64,000 nucleotides of DNA, from positions 35,850,887 through 35,914,886 of the forward strand of contig CM046299.1 of NCBI GenBank assembly GCA_025267735.1. Direction: 5' to 3'. The first letter of the stretch is position 1, and each line of letters starts with the position of its first letter. A model generated the notes under the pieces. It was not told the DNA's origin, made no database searches, and saw only the letters and a program-made list of their open reading frames with translations. A program made the translations under genes and the position numbers. Below, piece by piece: positions 37,283 to 48,392 of the stretch. The DNA comes from Mactra quadrangularis (Eukaryota > Mollusca > Bivalvia > Venerida > Mactridae).

Positions 37283-37432
37283 GGTAATCGTTCGCTATCG
37301 AGGTTACGCGTTCATTATCTGGTGTGTCTGGACAATATCTAGCGTGTAGTCCAATATTAGACTTACACATTAGATAATGTCCTAACACACCAAATAATGG
37401 ACGAGTAATCTTAATATTGAACGGTTACTTGT
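37283..37432. mobile_element. Palindromic MITE
   Basis: Left arm cattatctggtgtgtctgga (37312 onward) pairs with the reverse complement of 37363-37400. The pairing extends weakly outward to ~37283 and ~37432, giving ~70-bp imperfect arms. Confidence 0.55.
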
Positions 37433-37561
37433 ACATTATTAGATATACGGTACTATGAATACAATGGGATGACGTCACAGCTGTGGTTTAAACAATGTTA
37501 TTAAATTATTATCACTTTTCTCTCCACATCTTATATTCGACTGTAAATAAAACTTATTAAG

Positions 37562-37850
37562 TACTGACTAAAAAGTTTTTAGTAGAAAATATCTTATTTG
37601 AACTAATCTGGGAAATAATTTCTTCAACTATTGGATCAACTGGCTGAGATTCCTTCTTCAATGATGATAGTCGCATGAAATCTACTGAAGTCATTTGCTG
37701 ATCAGCATACTCAACCTTAGACCTATCTTCATTCCTTTTTTAGTTCAATCAGCACTTACAGGGCAAGCGAAATCGTTGAACTGTTTACATGTCAGCGCTG
37801 GTGGATTGATAGTCCTACATATAAGATCAGCTGTAACTTGTTTCACATTT
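37562..37850 (-). pseudogene. Decayed coding remnant on the minus strand
   Basis: Two minus-strand pieces in different frames read like protein: QVTADLICRTINPPALTCKQ plus FNDFACP (37770-37845) and VEYADQQMTSVDFMRLSSLK plus KESQPVDPIVEEIISQISSN and NFLVST before TAA (37562-37735). They are adjacent and need a frame change between them, so this is a broken gene or has a missed intron. It lies upstream of, and in the same orientation as, the exons at 34438-35369 and could belong to the same gene or element. Confidence 0.35.
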
Positions 37851-37993
37851 GGACATTATTCTGTAAAGACTGGTTGATGTTACAGAAGTAATATCTCAAA
37901 GAAAAAAAAAGTTACAGATGATTTTATATTTAGGACTAGTGGATTGGAAAGAATTTCTTGTCCGTATGAAGATTATAGAAAACACATTCTATC

Positions 37994-38075
37994 AGGGGGT
38001 ATCCAAAATTTTTTCCAGGGGGGGGGGTGGTTCTGAACTTTTTCTATGGGCGTCCAAACTTTCGCACCACAACTT
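37994..38075. mobile_element. hAT-end-like fragment with G-run
   Basis: cagggggtatccaaaatttt followed by a G-run (38021-38029) resembles the CAGGGGCGGATCCAGG-type ends of hAT elements, as at 32057-32339. No partner end found. Confidence 0.35.
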
Positions 38076-38156
38076 CATTATGCACATTTTGCAGAATAAC
38101 GTAAAATATTTATAATACTAACTAAATAACTATAAAATTTATGTTAAGCACCGAGA

Positions 38157-39267
38157 AAAATTACGGCGCACCTACACAAAAAGGTCATATCGCGCCGAAA
38201 GCAATCAATGATACTATTAATTCAAATGATATTAATGATGTAAAGCTCTATATCTTATGATAAATATTTATTTCATACAAAAAGTTAAATATTTAATATG
38301 ATGGTACTGACTCAACAAGTTCTTTAACAGAGTTAACCTTAAAATGTTTGTCACGGATGTATTTAAGATCCTGACAGGCAATGAGAACGTGTTTTACATT
38401 AAAATGCTCGTCACATGGTATACATTTAGGTGCTTCCTCTCTTTTGAGTAGGTATGAATGTGTTAATCTGGTATGACCAATTCTACATCGCGTAATCACT
38501 ATTTGATCTCGGCGATTAGAAAATATTGTTGACGAAGATAAACCAAGGGTTGGCTTTATGTCATGTAACTTATTCATTAAAGCATGATTCTACATTGTTT
38601 GCCATTTTGACTTAATTAACGAATTTATCGAACATTGGAAGTAACTGCTTGGTAATTTGATATCTACTGGTTGAAGGTTTAAAGATTCTTTAGCTAAAAT
38701 GTCTACTTTTTCATTTCCATGTATACCAATATGATTTGGTATCCAGCAGAGGTGTACTATTTTAGATTTCATTATTTCATGTAATCTTAATTCAATATTT
38801 TTAATAAGTATATTGTCTGAACTACCATTTTTTATGGCCAGTAATACAGATAGAGAATCAATAATTGTTATTAATACTATTTGATATGTATGATAAAGCA
38901 AAATCTTATGCTTTGACTTCGGGAACCCGGGTCGATAGCGCAGTTGGTAGCGCGCCGGGATTTGGATACTCGTGCCCAAGGGGGTGCGGGTTCGAATCCC
39001 ACCCGGTGAGGTTATACCCTTCCATGAAAATTTGACAATAATGTCGATTTTCCTCCATTGATTCGATAATATGGAGAAGTTTCCGGCCTTGTGGAAGGGT
39101 AGGCGAGTACTGGTTATAGACAATGGTTCAAGAAAGCTAGGTTAGGTGCGCTGGACGCCGTGAAATGACCTAAATTGTGTTGATACGGCGTTAACTCCAA
39201 TAAATAAATAAAATTGACTTCGGCTGTATATATGGATGCCTGGTCAGGCAATCGCATTCTTGCAACG
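38157..39267 (-). mobile_element. LINE 3' end (same family as 1-3509), split by a SINE
   Basis: Minus-strand copy with the tail (GGTGCGCCGTAA) at 38157, the Cys/His block (CIPCDEHFNVKHVLIAC) at ~38370-38440 and the RNase H end HLCWIPNHIGIHGNEKVDIL near 38690-38755. A SINE interrupts it at 38923-39213. Relative to 2437-3509 it lacks ~16 bp near 38860. The frame at 38590-39123 is a chimera of SINE antisense and RNase H and is not a real gene. Confidence 0.88.
38923..39213 (+). mobile_element. tRNA-headed SINE (family S1) with target duplication
   Basis: Full-length copy: tRNA-like head GGGTCGATAGCGCAGTTGGT from 38929 with box B GGTTCGAATCCC, then the body and a taaataaataaaa tail. TTGACTTCGG flanks it on both sides (38913-38922 and 39214-39223), a 10-bp target-site duplication within the LINE. 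Six extra bases precede the usual start. This copy defines the family's ends. Confidence 0.93.
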
Positions 39268-39439
39268 TTATGATGTTTGAGTAAACTCTTCGTGTGATAA
39301 TAATTCTGAACCACATTATCTTAACTGAGGCAGAATGAGCTTGAATATTACTGAACAATTGATATTATCATATATACTATGGTTTCGTCTCTAAAAAGTG
39401 GCAATATAATTGAAAATATTTTTACTATTTAAAGAAACA

Positions 39440-40333
39440 AACAATCGTAAAGTTCTTGTACTGTTTGAAGGAGGTGAAGAGTACAGTGGTCAACATATGG
39501 AACCAAATAGATATCCAATGTCTTGCAGTTAAGAGGTTTAGTAAATGCTTGCTCATGTAATGAACTGAAAGAGACTTTAACAACACATGGTCATTTGCTG
39601 AAAAACGTTATCAAGTCAGTTAATGAATTGAAAGAACAATTGACAGACAAATTAAATGGCAGTTTTATGTCCGTTGATATTTTAGAACAGTTTTAACTGG
39701 AAATGCTTGTAGTTTGAAAAGTTATGAAGAAGGTTTGTAATGTAGCAAGTGAAGAAATTCGTAATACAGCATATGTAGTGAATCAGGTTGTAAATCAACC
39801 TATTCCAGATGATAGTATAATGATCAAAATGAAATTGCATATAAAGATAAAGAAAATCCTGTTATTGTTAATGACTTTAGTATTAAATCAACTGTTACCA
39901 ATATGCCAGTAAATCAAAGTTCACCGAGAATTGTTTCTAATTTTTTAATTAATGCACATCAATTATTCACAAATCAATGTTCTCATGGTCAATTATTAGA
40001 AATCAGTTCTGCTCTTGATATTATTCCAGGGGATTTTGAGTTTAGGGTTAATTCTATATTAATGAAACAAGTAAAGGGTTTTTCTGTTTGCTTTGGGAAC
40101 TATGGTTGGAATTTAGTGCAACAATTGTATATTCAAGATGAGTTGATTGGAAGAAATTATAATGGAGAAAAAGGCAAACTGAACTTGTCGCCACGACGTA
40201 AACATGCCATTGAGCATGCAGTCAATGATATGTATGGAAACATGGGGAACAACATATCATTGATTGCTAATGCTGTAAATGTTGCCCTTAGAAATAAATA
40301 CAAAAAGCCATTACAATCCATGTTTGAAATGTG
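39440..40333 (+). pseudogene. Decayed ORF with a BEN-like C-terminus
   Basis: Pieces in shifting frames read like one protein: NRKVLVLFEGGEEYSGQHME near 39448, LKKNVIKSVNELKEQLTDKL near 39600-39655, and a longer open stretch from 39903 ending MFEM at 40334. The last contains LYIQDELIGRNYNGEKGK and LNLSPRRKHAIEHAVNDMYG, similar in pattern to BEN domains (DNA binding or chromatin). Stops near 39522 and 39695 and a frame change near 39815 break it. The lack of introns suggests a retrocopy or mobile-element gene. BEN assignment is tentative. Confidence 0.45.
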
Positions 40334-40419
40334 AAATTGACAATTTTGTTAGTGATGATATTTTCATTTTTTGAAAATCATGCATGTGTGTAAATGTTTA
40401 TATTCTTTTTGAGAGTCTG

Positions 40420-40605
40420 GTTGGTGACTAATGCAAGTCTTGTTGGCGATTGCGAGTCTTGTCGGCGAGTGCAAGTCTTGTTAGTGAGTGTGAGTCTTGT
40501 TGGTGAGTGAGTCTTTATGAGCGAGAGTCTTGTTGGTGTGTTTTATGGTGAGTGAGAGTGAGTCTTGTTGATGAGTGTTCTATGTTGGCGAGTGTGCCTT
40601 GTTGA
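40420..40605. repeat. Degenerate gagtcttgttgg tandem repeat
   Basis: Short unit gagtcttgttggcgagtg repeats about ten times with drift, immediately after the BEN-like ORF. An aataaa signal follows at ~40700. Confidence 0.7.
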
Positions 40606-40739
40606 AAATTACCTGCTTAAGTATTTATTGGTGTTCTTATAAGTTCTTTTTGTAAATTTAGATATGTATGTGATTTTGTTGCTTTTGAATGTTGATTTAA
40701 TAAAAAGTTTATACTTATGTGTTATATTATTTCTCTAGC

Positions 40740-41730
40740 AGACCACAGCACAAAATTTACAAAATAATCTACTCAGAATCAGTGGATTCTGAGCTACTTG
40801 TGACAACGAAGCCTGACAATTACATACATACTTTTTGTTGATGTGAAATCGGAGTAATATACTTAAGAACAAAACTTGTGTCCTGAAGAGCACTGTATTT
40901 ATTACTTAAGCCAACTATCACCTTCATTCTATAAGAAAAGCAAACTATGGTTGCATTAAACATAGAGAAACAAGAACGTTGAAATTCAAATCGGAGAACT
41001 TAATCAGTAGAGGAACATGGTATACTGCTACATAGTAACATAGTAAAAAAAGATTTTGATTAAATCTCAAACTGATCGACTGACTATTGCTGTCAGTATA
41101 ATGGGTTGTATTTAATATACGTATATGTAATTTATAACAGATAAATAATGTACCTAAAGAGCAGTTTAAACTTGAGGATGAATCTTTACAGTTGGTGCAA
41201 ATTCAATTGTCTAATGAGGACAAGATTTGTCGAAATTCATACGAAAGATTATCACTTATCTTGTTTTAGCATGAATTGGATCTCCACACCTGACTAGAAA
41301 ATACAGGATTTACAGTTATGTGATCTCAGATTTGCTCACAATGTAAAAAAACTTTTTTGTCAAATTCTTGCGTTACAGTTGTGATTTTTTTTTACACTGA
41401 ATCCTCTGCACAAATAATTTTCACATGATCTAGTTTACCATTTCATTCAAATTTTGTACGCACAACTTTTAGCTATATGTGAAAACTCACAGGACCAATA
41501 GCATTTTAGAGAAATAATGTACAATTATTTAATTTGCAATTTGATATCGATCACAACAATTTCTTCATATAAATTTTGTTCACTTTAGCAGTAGATCCAA
41601 CATCAAAGATCTATGTTAATTATCAATGATAAACAGTTCATGCGCTCTCAATGTTGAGTATTGATCAAAATTTTAAGAATGTTTAAAAAATAAGTAAAAA
41701 AGTCATAAGTAACAATCAATAAACACGTTA
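40740..41730. other. No gene seen
   Basis: AT-rich, no supported feature. Confidence 0.5.
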
Positions 41731-41734
41731 ATTA

Positions 41735-42203
41735 AATCAAAATGGCAAACGTTGTGGAACAGTGCACTTTTTAATAAATTACGTGACATAAAGCCAACCC
41801 TTAATTCATCTTCGTCAATTATATATTCTAATCGCAGAGATCAAATAGTAATTTCGCGATGCAGAATTGGTCATACTAGATTAACACATTCATACCTTCT
41901 CAAAAGAGAAGAAGCACCTAAATGCATACCATGTGACGAGCATTTCAATGTAAAACACGTTCTCCTTGACTGTCAGGATCTAAAATACATTCGTGACAAA
42001 CATTTTAAAGTAAACTCACTTAAAGAACTTTTTGAGTCTGTACCATCATATGCTATACTTAACTTTTTGAAAGAAATAAATGTTTATAATAAGATATAGT
42101 TTTACATCATTTATATAGTTTGAATTATTAGTATCATTAATAGCTGTCGGCGCGATATGACCTTTTTGTGTTGGTGCGCCGTTAAACACAAACAAACAAA
42201 CAT
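41735..42203 (+). mobile_element. LINE 3' end, fifth-end truncated copy with intact C-terminus
   Basis: Begins at the SKWQ region of the RNase H end and runs through the C-terminal Cys/His block (CRIGHTRLTHSYLLKREEAP, CIPCDEHFNVKHVLLDCQDL) to a proper TAG at 42097-42099. It then has the 3' UTR and a tail GGTGCGCCGTTAAACAC plus AAAC repeats. It keeps a 115-codon frame without damage and is probably the youngest copy here. Confidence 0.88.
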
Positions 42204-42831
42204 AAGTAACAACAATCAAAATAACACAAGCAATCATAATCAATATAAAATTGTATTTATTAGCCAAAAGTCACAGAGAACATTACTTGCATAATAAGAC
42301 AATACTACTAAAGTAAGATTAAAATGAAAAGAAATACGCTTGCAAGTACAATTATAGTCTCTCAAATATGATAAACAAGGCAAGTCAAGTATCTTTAGTT
42401 TATGAGTTTCTTTATAACTAAGTAATTATGGAGACTTTAATTCAACAGCTGAAGCTATTGAATTAAAAACTTTAAGATATCACACCAAAAAGTCAGAGCA
42501 AATAGATTATATTTATAGTTAAAAAATTGAGGTTGTCCACGGTGGTACATGAAATTATCCCGATCACAATGAAGACATTTGTACAATAACAAAAGAATTC
42601 AAGCCTGTATTGTGTGCTTTTTAGCAATAATATGTAATAAACTATGTTTGAACTGCTTGCACATGAACGGAAAACCCCAATCATTTGAGCTCTGAATAGG
42701 ATCTATTCTGGATCAAACCTACTATATAACACTCATAATTACAAGTAAATTATCCAGAATTAATCAAAACTGATATAAAATTTAAACGTTATCATCTTGA
42801 ACGACTTAAAGTCTCGCATAACAATATCCGT

Positions 42832-43540
42832 TTAGTACTTGGTTGGACCCCCACGATTCTGTACAACTTCAGGTAGCACTTTGTAAATATGGTCAATTTA
42901 CTTAGCACAATGCTGTGGTGTTAGACTATTCCAAAAAGTACAAATTCCTATAACAAGTTCGTCCTTCTTTTTTGGTTTTACAACTTTGGTTAAATAGTCT
43001 TTCATTGCACCCCACACGTTTTCTATAGGATTTATGTCAGGACTTGAAGCGGGTACTTCCATGGTTCTGTCTAAGATACTTTTCCTTTGAAACCAATTCA
43101 TAGTAGACTTTGATTTATGTTTACTGTCATTATCCTGAAATAATTTTAAATAAGGGCTAAAATAAAATTAAGCATTTAGTAAATATTGATCTGGAGATAT
43201 AGATATAGAGACAATAAAACATATCTTCAGAATACACTGTAGTAATAGTATAATCCACAAATCATTTTAAAACATTTAATGTATTACCTGATACAACTGA
43301 CATTTACCAGGAAAGTTTTTGTCTACAAAGTTGAGAAGATTATTCTAATATTTTCTGGTAGATTACAGAGTCCATAATTCCTGTGAATATACAACAGTCT
43401 GTCCTTATGTATGAAATACCACCCCACATATGTACCTTGAATAAAAAAAATGAAATATAAAGATAAATTAGCTCAGTAGTTGTTTGAAGATAAGGAATAG
43501 AAGTAGCTACCTTAAACTGTTGATTGTTCTCATAAGCCAA
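42832..43540 (-). pseudogene. Tc1/mariner-type (IS630) transposase with two apparent introns
   Basis: Minus strand. The middle part (43288-43435) reads VHMWGGISYIRTDCCIFTGI then MDSVIYQKILE, a frame change near 43345, and DKNFPGKCQLYQ. The last part (43134 down to 42832) reads DNDSKHKSKSTMNWFQRKSI and SSPDINPIENVWGAMKDYL, holding the second Asp and the catalytic Glu of the DDE triad. A stop at 42898-42900 interrupts a C-terminus that otherwise continues to ENTKY-type residues before TAA at 42832-42834. GT-AG junctions at 43511/43435 and 43288/43134 fall exactly between conserved residues (LYQ|DND), giving introns of ~75 and ~153 bp. The first part is incomplete and inverted ends were not found. 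Confidence 0.75.
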
Positions 43541-44050
43541 TCATATAATTATCATGTTTTTTCGGCGTAGCTGTCTAAGCTGGATTTTGATCTACATTTC
43601 TGTATAATGACGTCTGTCTGGGATTTCGGAAATCCACCGTTCTATTGGATGATTTTATAAGCACTGAAAATGACGTACGGGGGAAACAGAGAAAATCCCC
43701 TCTTCGATTGGATGGCCCTGACACGCGCGAAAAAATAAAGGCCACACTATTGTAATGCAGTGATTTACGAAATTTTGCTTCGTTCGTAGATTTTTTTTTT
43801 TGGGTAGACTTCTATTGCTTTCCAAAGTGTTTTTTTTATATTGTAACAATAAAAAGTTACGTGTCAAACACAATATTTTATGGGTAAAATGAATTACGTC
43901 TCCAGATGTGAACCGGTTTCTAGTAAAAACTCTTACATATTACCCAATAATTATTAAGTTAGCCTCACTACGTCCAGTTTCCGGGGTTTACACTTTGAGG
44001 GTCACAGCTCCACATATATTTATTAATCCGCAGAGTTATTGGTACGTAAC
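43541..44050. other. No gene seen; small CG-richer block
   Basis: 43600-43740 is richer in CG than its surroundings and might be regulatory. No coding content recognised. Confidence 0.35.
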
Positions 44051-44052
44051 TT

Positions 44053-45492
44053 TTAAGGTTCTGGAACTGTAACTAACTTCGGTAAACTTCGACACTCGAT
44101 ACAATCCGGTTTTTTCCCGATTACCTATCTTCGTCAAGTTTCGTAATTGCTATTTTTAGAAATTTTCACCACGTGACGTGGGTTTTTCCAGAAGTCATAG
44201 GGTAACGCATTTTCCGAAAATGGCGAAACCAGACGCTCTACAGCGTGATCGTAGTTAGTTATCGTAAAAATAATGGTTTATCGACATAAAAACAATGAAA
44301 AGCCGTAGTGGATCATAACTTTTGCGTTGATTCTGTTTGTACAGGTGTAAAATACATTTTCTTTCATGTAAATTGCGTATGACTGAAACACGAAATGGAG
44401 ATTTTGAGGCGAAATGGAGAATTTGGGGCAAAATGGGGTTTTGATTGTTTAATCTATTTTGTGTACTGAAAATGAACAAAGGTAAAATAAACTACACAAA
44501 TATCGATAAACTGGAAAGAATTGTTAACTTATATTGATTTATTGCCGAATTCCCACAAATAATCGTACCAAAGTCAGCATATAAAGACAAAATCGTTGCA
44601 CATTTTCTGTTTTTAATATCATCATATTCTAATTATAAAAAAACAATACAATAAACAGCATAATTTGAAAGCTAAGGCACATAATATGCCAACATTACTA
44701 ACTCTAGTGTCCAACTGTTAGTGCAAAAAACGACAACAGCAGAAAACATAGCTGGTACAAGTTTAATCCCCAAATAGTCCCCTCAAGCTTGCCAAAAAGC
44801 AATGGAGAGAAGGTTTTTATATGATAATGCAGAGTTTAACATACATTTTCCATCTCAAATACCAATTTTAGATGATATATTTGTATAAAGTAGTATTATT
44901 TGTAATTGACCATTTTGACGTTATTTTTCTCTATAAAATATCTTGCAGTTTCAGTACAGTAATCTCATACAAATTCTTATAAAAAATTTTAGAAACGGTA
45001 AAATTTCTTAAATTTTTCATTATATGGGCAGTTAATACTGCAGAAAATTTTACTAGTTGCATGTGTCTAACTAACTTCTAACTTGAGATATTTGCTTTTA
45101 AAGATAGGGTAAATTTTTTAACATTCTCAAAAACTCGGATTTTTGCTTGGGGGGACATGTATGCAAATCTCTGTATTTTTATATGTATTTGTCCAAAGTG
45201 TAACCTGGTTGCTCTGATTTGTCATTACATGACTGTATAACAAGAAAATGGATTAAAACTTGGAAATAAAACAGCAGAATTTGAAAAAAAAAGTTCTTTC
45301 ACTTTTTGTCCCAGCACAATTTACGGTCTTTCTGAAAATCAAGGGTCACGTTATAAAAATGCACATAACTTAAGTTACAAACGGTAAATTTCTTTAAAAT
45401 TTAAGCATTCAATGTCTTTAATAGTATAGATTCCAGAAACAATATCAGTATAAGAATTGTGGAAGGTCACCATTACAGTTCCAGAACCTTAA
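44053..45492. mobile_element. TTAA-flanked element with 16-bp inverted ends
   Basis: GGTTCTGGAACTGTAA at 44057-44072 is perfectly inverted at 45473-45488, and both ends are bordered by TTAA (44053-44056, 45489-45492). TTAA duplication is typical of piggyBac and Kolobok elements; the ends do not start with the piggyBac CCC, so Kolobok-like is preferred (inference). The 1.4-kb interior has no long frame, so it is non-autonomous. Confidence 0.7.
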
Positions 45493-45554
45493 GAATAAAT
45501 TCATAATTTTTGTTTTGTAGCATTAATGAATAGGTTTTCACAATGCAATTTTCA

Positions 45555-45958
45555 AAAATCTTCTTGTCTGAAACTACAAGGCCTAGAGCTTTCATATTTG
45601 GTATATAACATCATCTAGAGGTCCTCCATCACAGTTGTTCAAATTATGCCCCTGGGTCAAAATTGACCCCACCCCATGAATCACAATATTACATTGAATT
45701 ATATAAGGAAAAGTTCAAACAACATCTTCTCTTGAACCGCTTATGATAATTTGCCCAAACTCAACAGGAATGGTCCGTGGGTGGTTCCCTACCAAAATTG
45801 TTCAAATAGGTCTGATTGGTTGGATAAGTAGGTCACTGGGTCAAAAAATAGGTTTTAACATTAGTGGTCCTCTGTAAATGGCTCTTCTGTGACCTTTGAC
45901 CTTTTCCTCAGGTGAGCACCCAGGGCCCTTTGGGCCCTCTTGTTTTTAAATCAACGCC
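45555..45958 (+). mobile_element. Bivalve-type interspersed repeat ending GGGCCCTCTTGTTT
   Basis: Contains gcccctgggtcaaaattgac, gtgacctttgaccttttcct and ends caggtgagcacccagggccc tttgggccctcttgttttt. This terminus recurs widely in bivalve genomes (from memory). No coding capacity. Confidence 0.7.
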
Positions 45959-45959
45959 G

Positions 45960-47320
45960 TTTGTCTTTTTTAAAGACATTTCTTGTTAATTCTGCTTTCA
46001 ACATTTTATAATGTCACTCTTAGCCCACTGCAGTGTTCCCATCTTGTTTTACAAAACGGGTCATATATATGCCCAAATTACTGACAATTTTCTGCGTGAG
46101 TCGTGCATAAGGTCACACGATCATAGCGCATTGTCCTGTCTTTCCCCACACACAGTATTAAAACAGTTTAATAAAAGTTAACACCCTTTCAAATATATTC
46201 TAAGCTTAACCTTACTATTATTATTCAATTTGCCTTGTTGATTTACTAAAGAAATAATTTTGTGACTTTTCCACAAATGCATCTTAAATTTATAGTAATT
46301 ATCATTTAATTTTCTTCGGAACTATTTGGAATCCTAAATTCGATGGTTGAAATTAAAAACTTTAAATAAAGCCCAATTACTAAATTGAACGCTGAAAATT
46401 GTGAAGTATAATGTTTTGCTTAAAAACTTATGGAAACATTAAATATATTTATAAAACGCATCCCAGGCACAAAATATCAAGTATTTTCTCCAGAGTTTAT
46501 ACTAATACTACTTTGAAATTCGCGATTAAAACCAATAGTAAAGACTCAATGGAAAATCACGGAACTCAACAAACGAGATCGAAATATCCCGTCGTGGCTA
46601 AAAATAACCACAACTTCAAATCGGAAGTAAACAAATTTTCTGCTTTGATAAATACACGTTTAGTATAATGAATTTCGTGCGAAGGCTAATTAAAACTCAC
46701 GAAACTCATGTAAATAGTGATATTAATATACATGAACATATACTGACGAGAAAAAGAAACGCATCAATTAAGTCTTTAATATACAGAAACGTTTGCTGAT
46801 AGGCCATATCCAGGTAGAACGCGTGTAACGTAGGAAAGACAAAACAATTACAAAATTTATGTATACGCCAACGTCATTCGCGTCACAGATTTTCACGGCA
46901 GTATCTACGTCACGTATAGTGAAAGGGTAACCGTGTACGCCAAATAAGTCGACAAACAATGAGAAAACTAAGTATTTGTTTGGCGTAAACCGTATCGCGG
47001 TCTAGTTCTTAAGTTATGCCACCGTCCATCTCTACCCTCGTATCATCGCGGCCATGGTGTTGGGAGAATGTAGCGTTCAGTGATGATTCGTGTTTCGACT
47101 TATGTAACGCCCTTAGGCTTACAAGTGCCCTAAAACGAGTCTCAGTCACAACTCGTTGTTTACCAAGGTAATCACGTAGACACATCACATCGACCAGCTA
47201 TTATGTCCTGTGAGTGTCGCTATATTCTGGCAATGTCAGGACTTAGTCGATCAGCATAAAAACGACATACCTTACATTGCACACGTCACCAAGGACGTCT
47301 TACAAGCTATCAACATAAAT
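45960..47320. other. No gene seen
   Basis: No recognised feature. The + frame at 46411-46668 and minus frame at 46768-46959 have no motif or splice support. Confidence 0.45.
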
Positions 47321-47324
47321 GTTT

Positions 47325-47466
47325 CTCTTCTTTTGAAGGAAATAAATGTATATAATAAGATATAGAGCTTTAGATAATTAATTTCGTTTGAATTAAAAGT
47401 ATCATTAATTGCTTTCGGCGCGATATGACCTTTCTGTGTTGGTGCGCCGTAAACCACAAACAAACT
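47325..47466 (+). mobile_element. LINE tail fragment
   Basis: Matches the last ~140 bp of the LINE copy at 41735-42203 (gaaggaaataaatgtatata...gctttcggcgcgatatgacc...ggtgcgccgtaaaccac + AAAC). It is an extremely 5'-truncated insertion. Confidence 0.85.
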
Positions 47467-48152
47467 TGTTATTCTAAATCACGAAAATGTTGTACCTAGT
47501 TGAAATGGGTCGTTTCTTTTCAGCATCAATTTAGAAATTTGCGTTCTCAAAACTTGCACGCACTGGCTTCTCGAGTAAATCACTGAAAAAACGATATGAT
47601 GTATCCAACACTTGTCATTGTCGTGCAAGTTTTATCTAACACTTTCCAAGCAATTTGATTGGCTGAAAGAGTATCTCCGTAGTCTAATTTAAATGTTAAA
47701 GAAATAGCCTACTTTTAAAAGAAACTGCTATTTTAAAGAATGGAACCCCTACGAGGGAATCCGCTAGAGAAAGTTATTATAAGCCCAAGGCAGTTACCTA
47801 CTATTGTCTTTTTATAGTAATACTTGTTTTTAGATTGATGATAAAGATTTTGTCTTCGTTTAGTTGCTTTAAATGGAATAATTTACACTCTATTCAAAAG
47901 ACAGGCAATGTGAACAACTATATGCAGCTTTCTACATTATTTTACAATTAAATACTTGAAAATCATAAGCGGGCTCATAAAGTCCGAAAAAACTATAGAG
48001 TGGCCGATCTATATATTTCAACGTCTATGACCTAAACTCTTCGTTTGTTATATTGAAAAAATACCTTTAAAATATCACATGGCGCATTAGCACGAAACTA
48101 TCAACTTAAATTAAATAAACTTTTTATTTAAAAAAGAATTACAAAAACTGAC

Positions 48153-48275
48153 AAAGTTGCCAGCTAATGCAGGATGGTCAAGCTGTATACCGTCAGAAGC
48201 CATAGTTACAATGATACCTTTACCAGTATACCCTCTGGAGCAAGCTTCGTATATAGCCATACTAGCACCTTCTTT
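48153..48275 (-). pseudogene. Kexin/furin-like (peptidase S8) catalytic-domain fragment
   Basis: Minus strand reads KEGASMAIYEACSRGYTGKG then IIVTMASDGIQLDHPALAGN, followed by F and a possible gtcagt donor at 48147-48152. The order GYTGKG, VT, DGI, DHP, LAGN is that of the Asp-box region of proprotein convertases, which cut precursors at basic sites. The position of the catalytic Asp (first D of DDG in active enzymes) is Ser here. Stops lie just upstream (48276-48278 and beyond), so the exon is partial or decayed. An Asp-less homologue or a pseudogene are both possible; other exons were not seen. Confidence 0.45.
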
Positions 48276-48392
48276 TTATAAAAATCAGTTTAGAATTGTC
48301 ATTGATCGTAAAGTTTGTATCGATAAATTGAAAGGCCAGTATTGGTGATATATCATGTATCGAGTCACACAGGGAGTGTAAGAAAAGCCGCT

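Noticed and set aside
38929..39005. tRNA gene
   Set aside because: It is the head of a repeated SINE with a target duplication.
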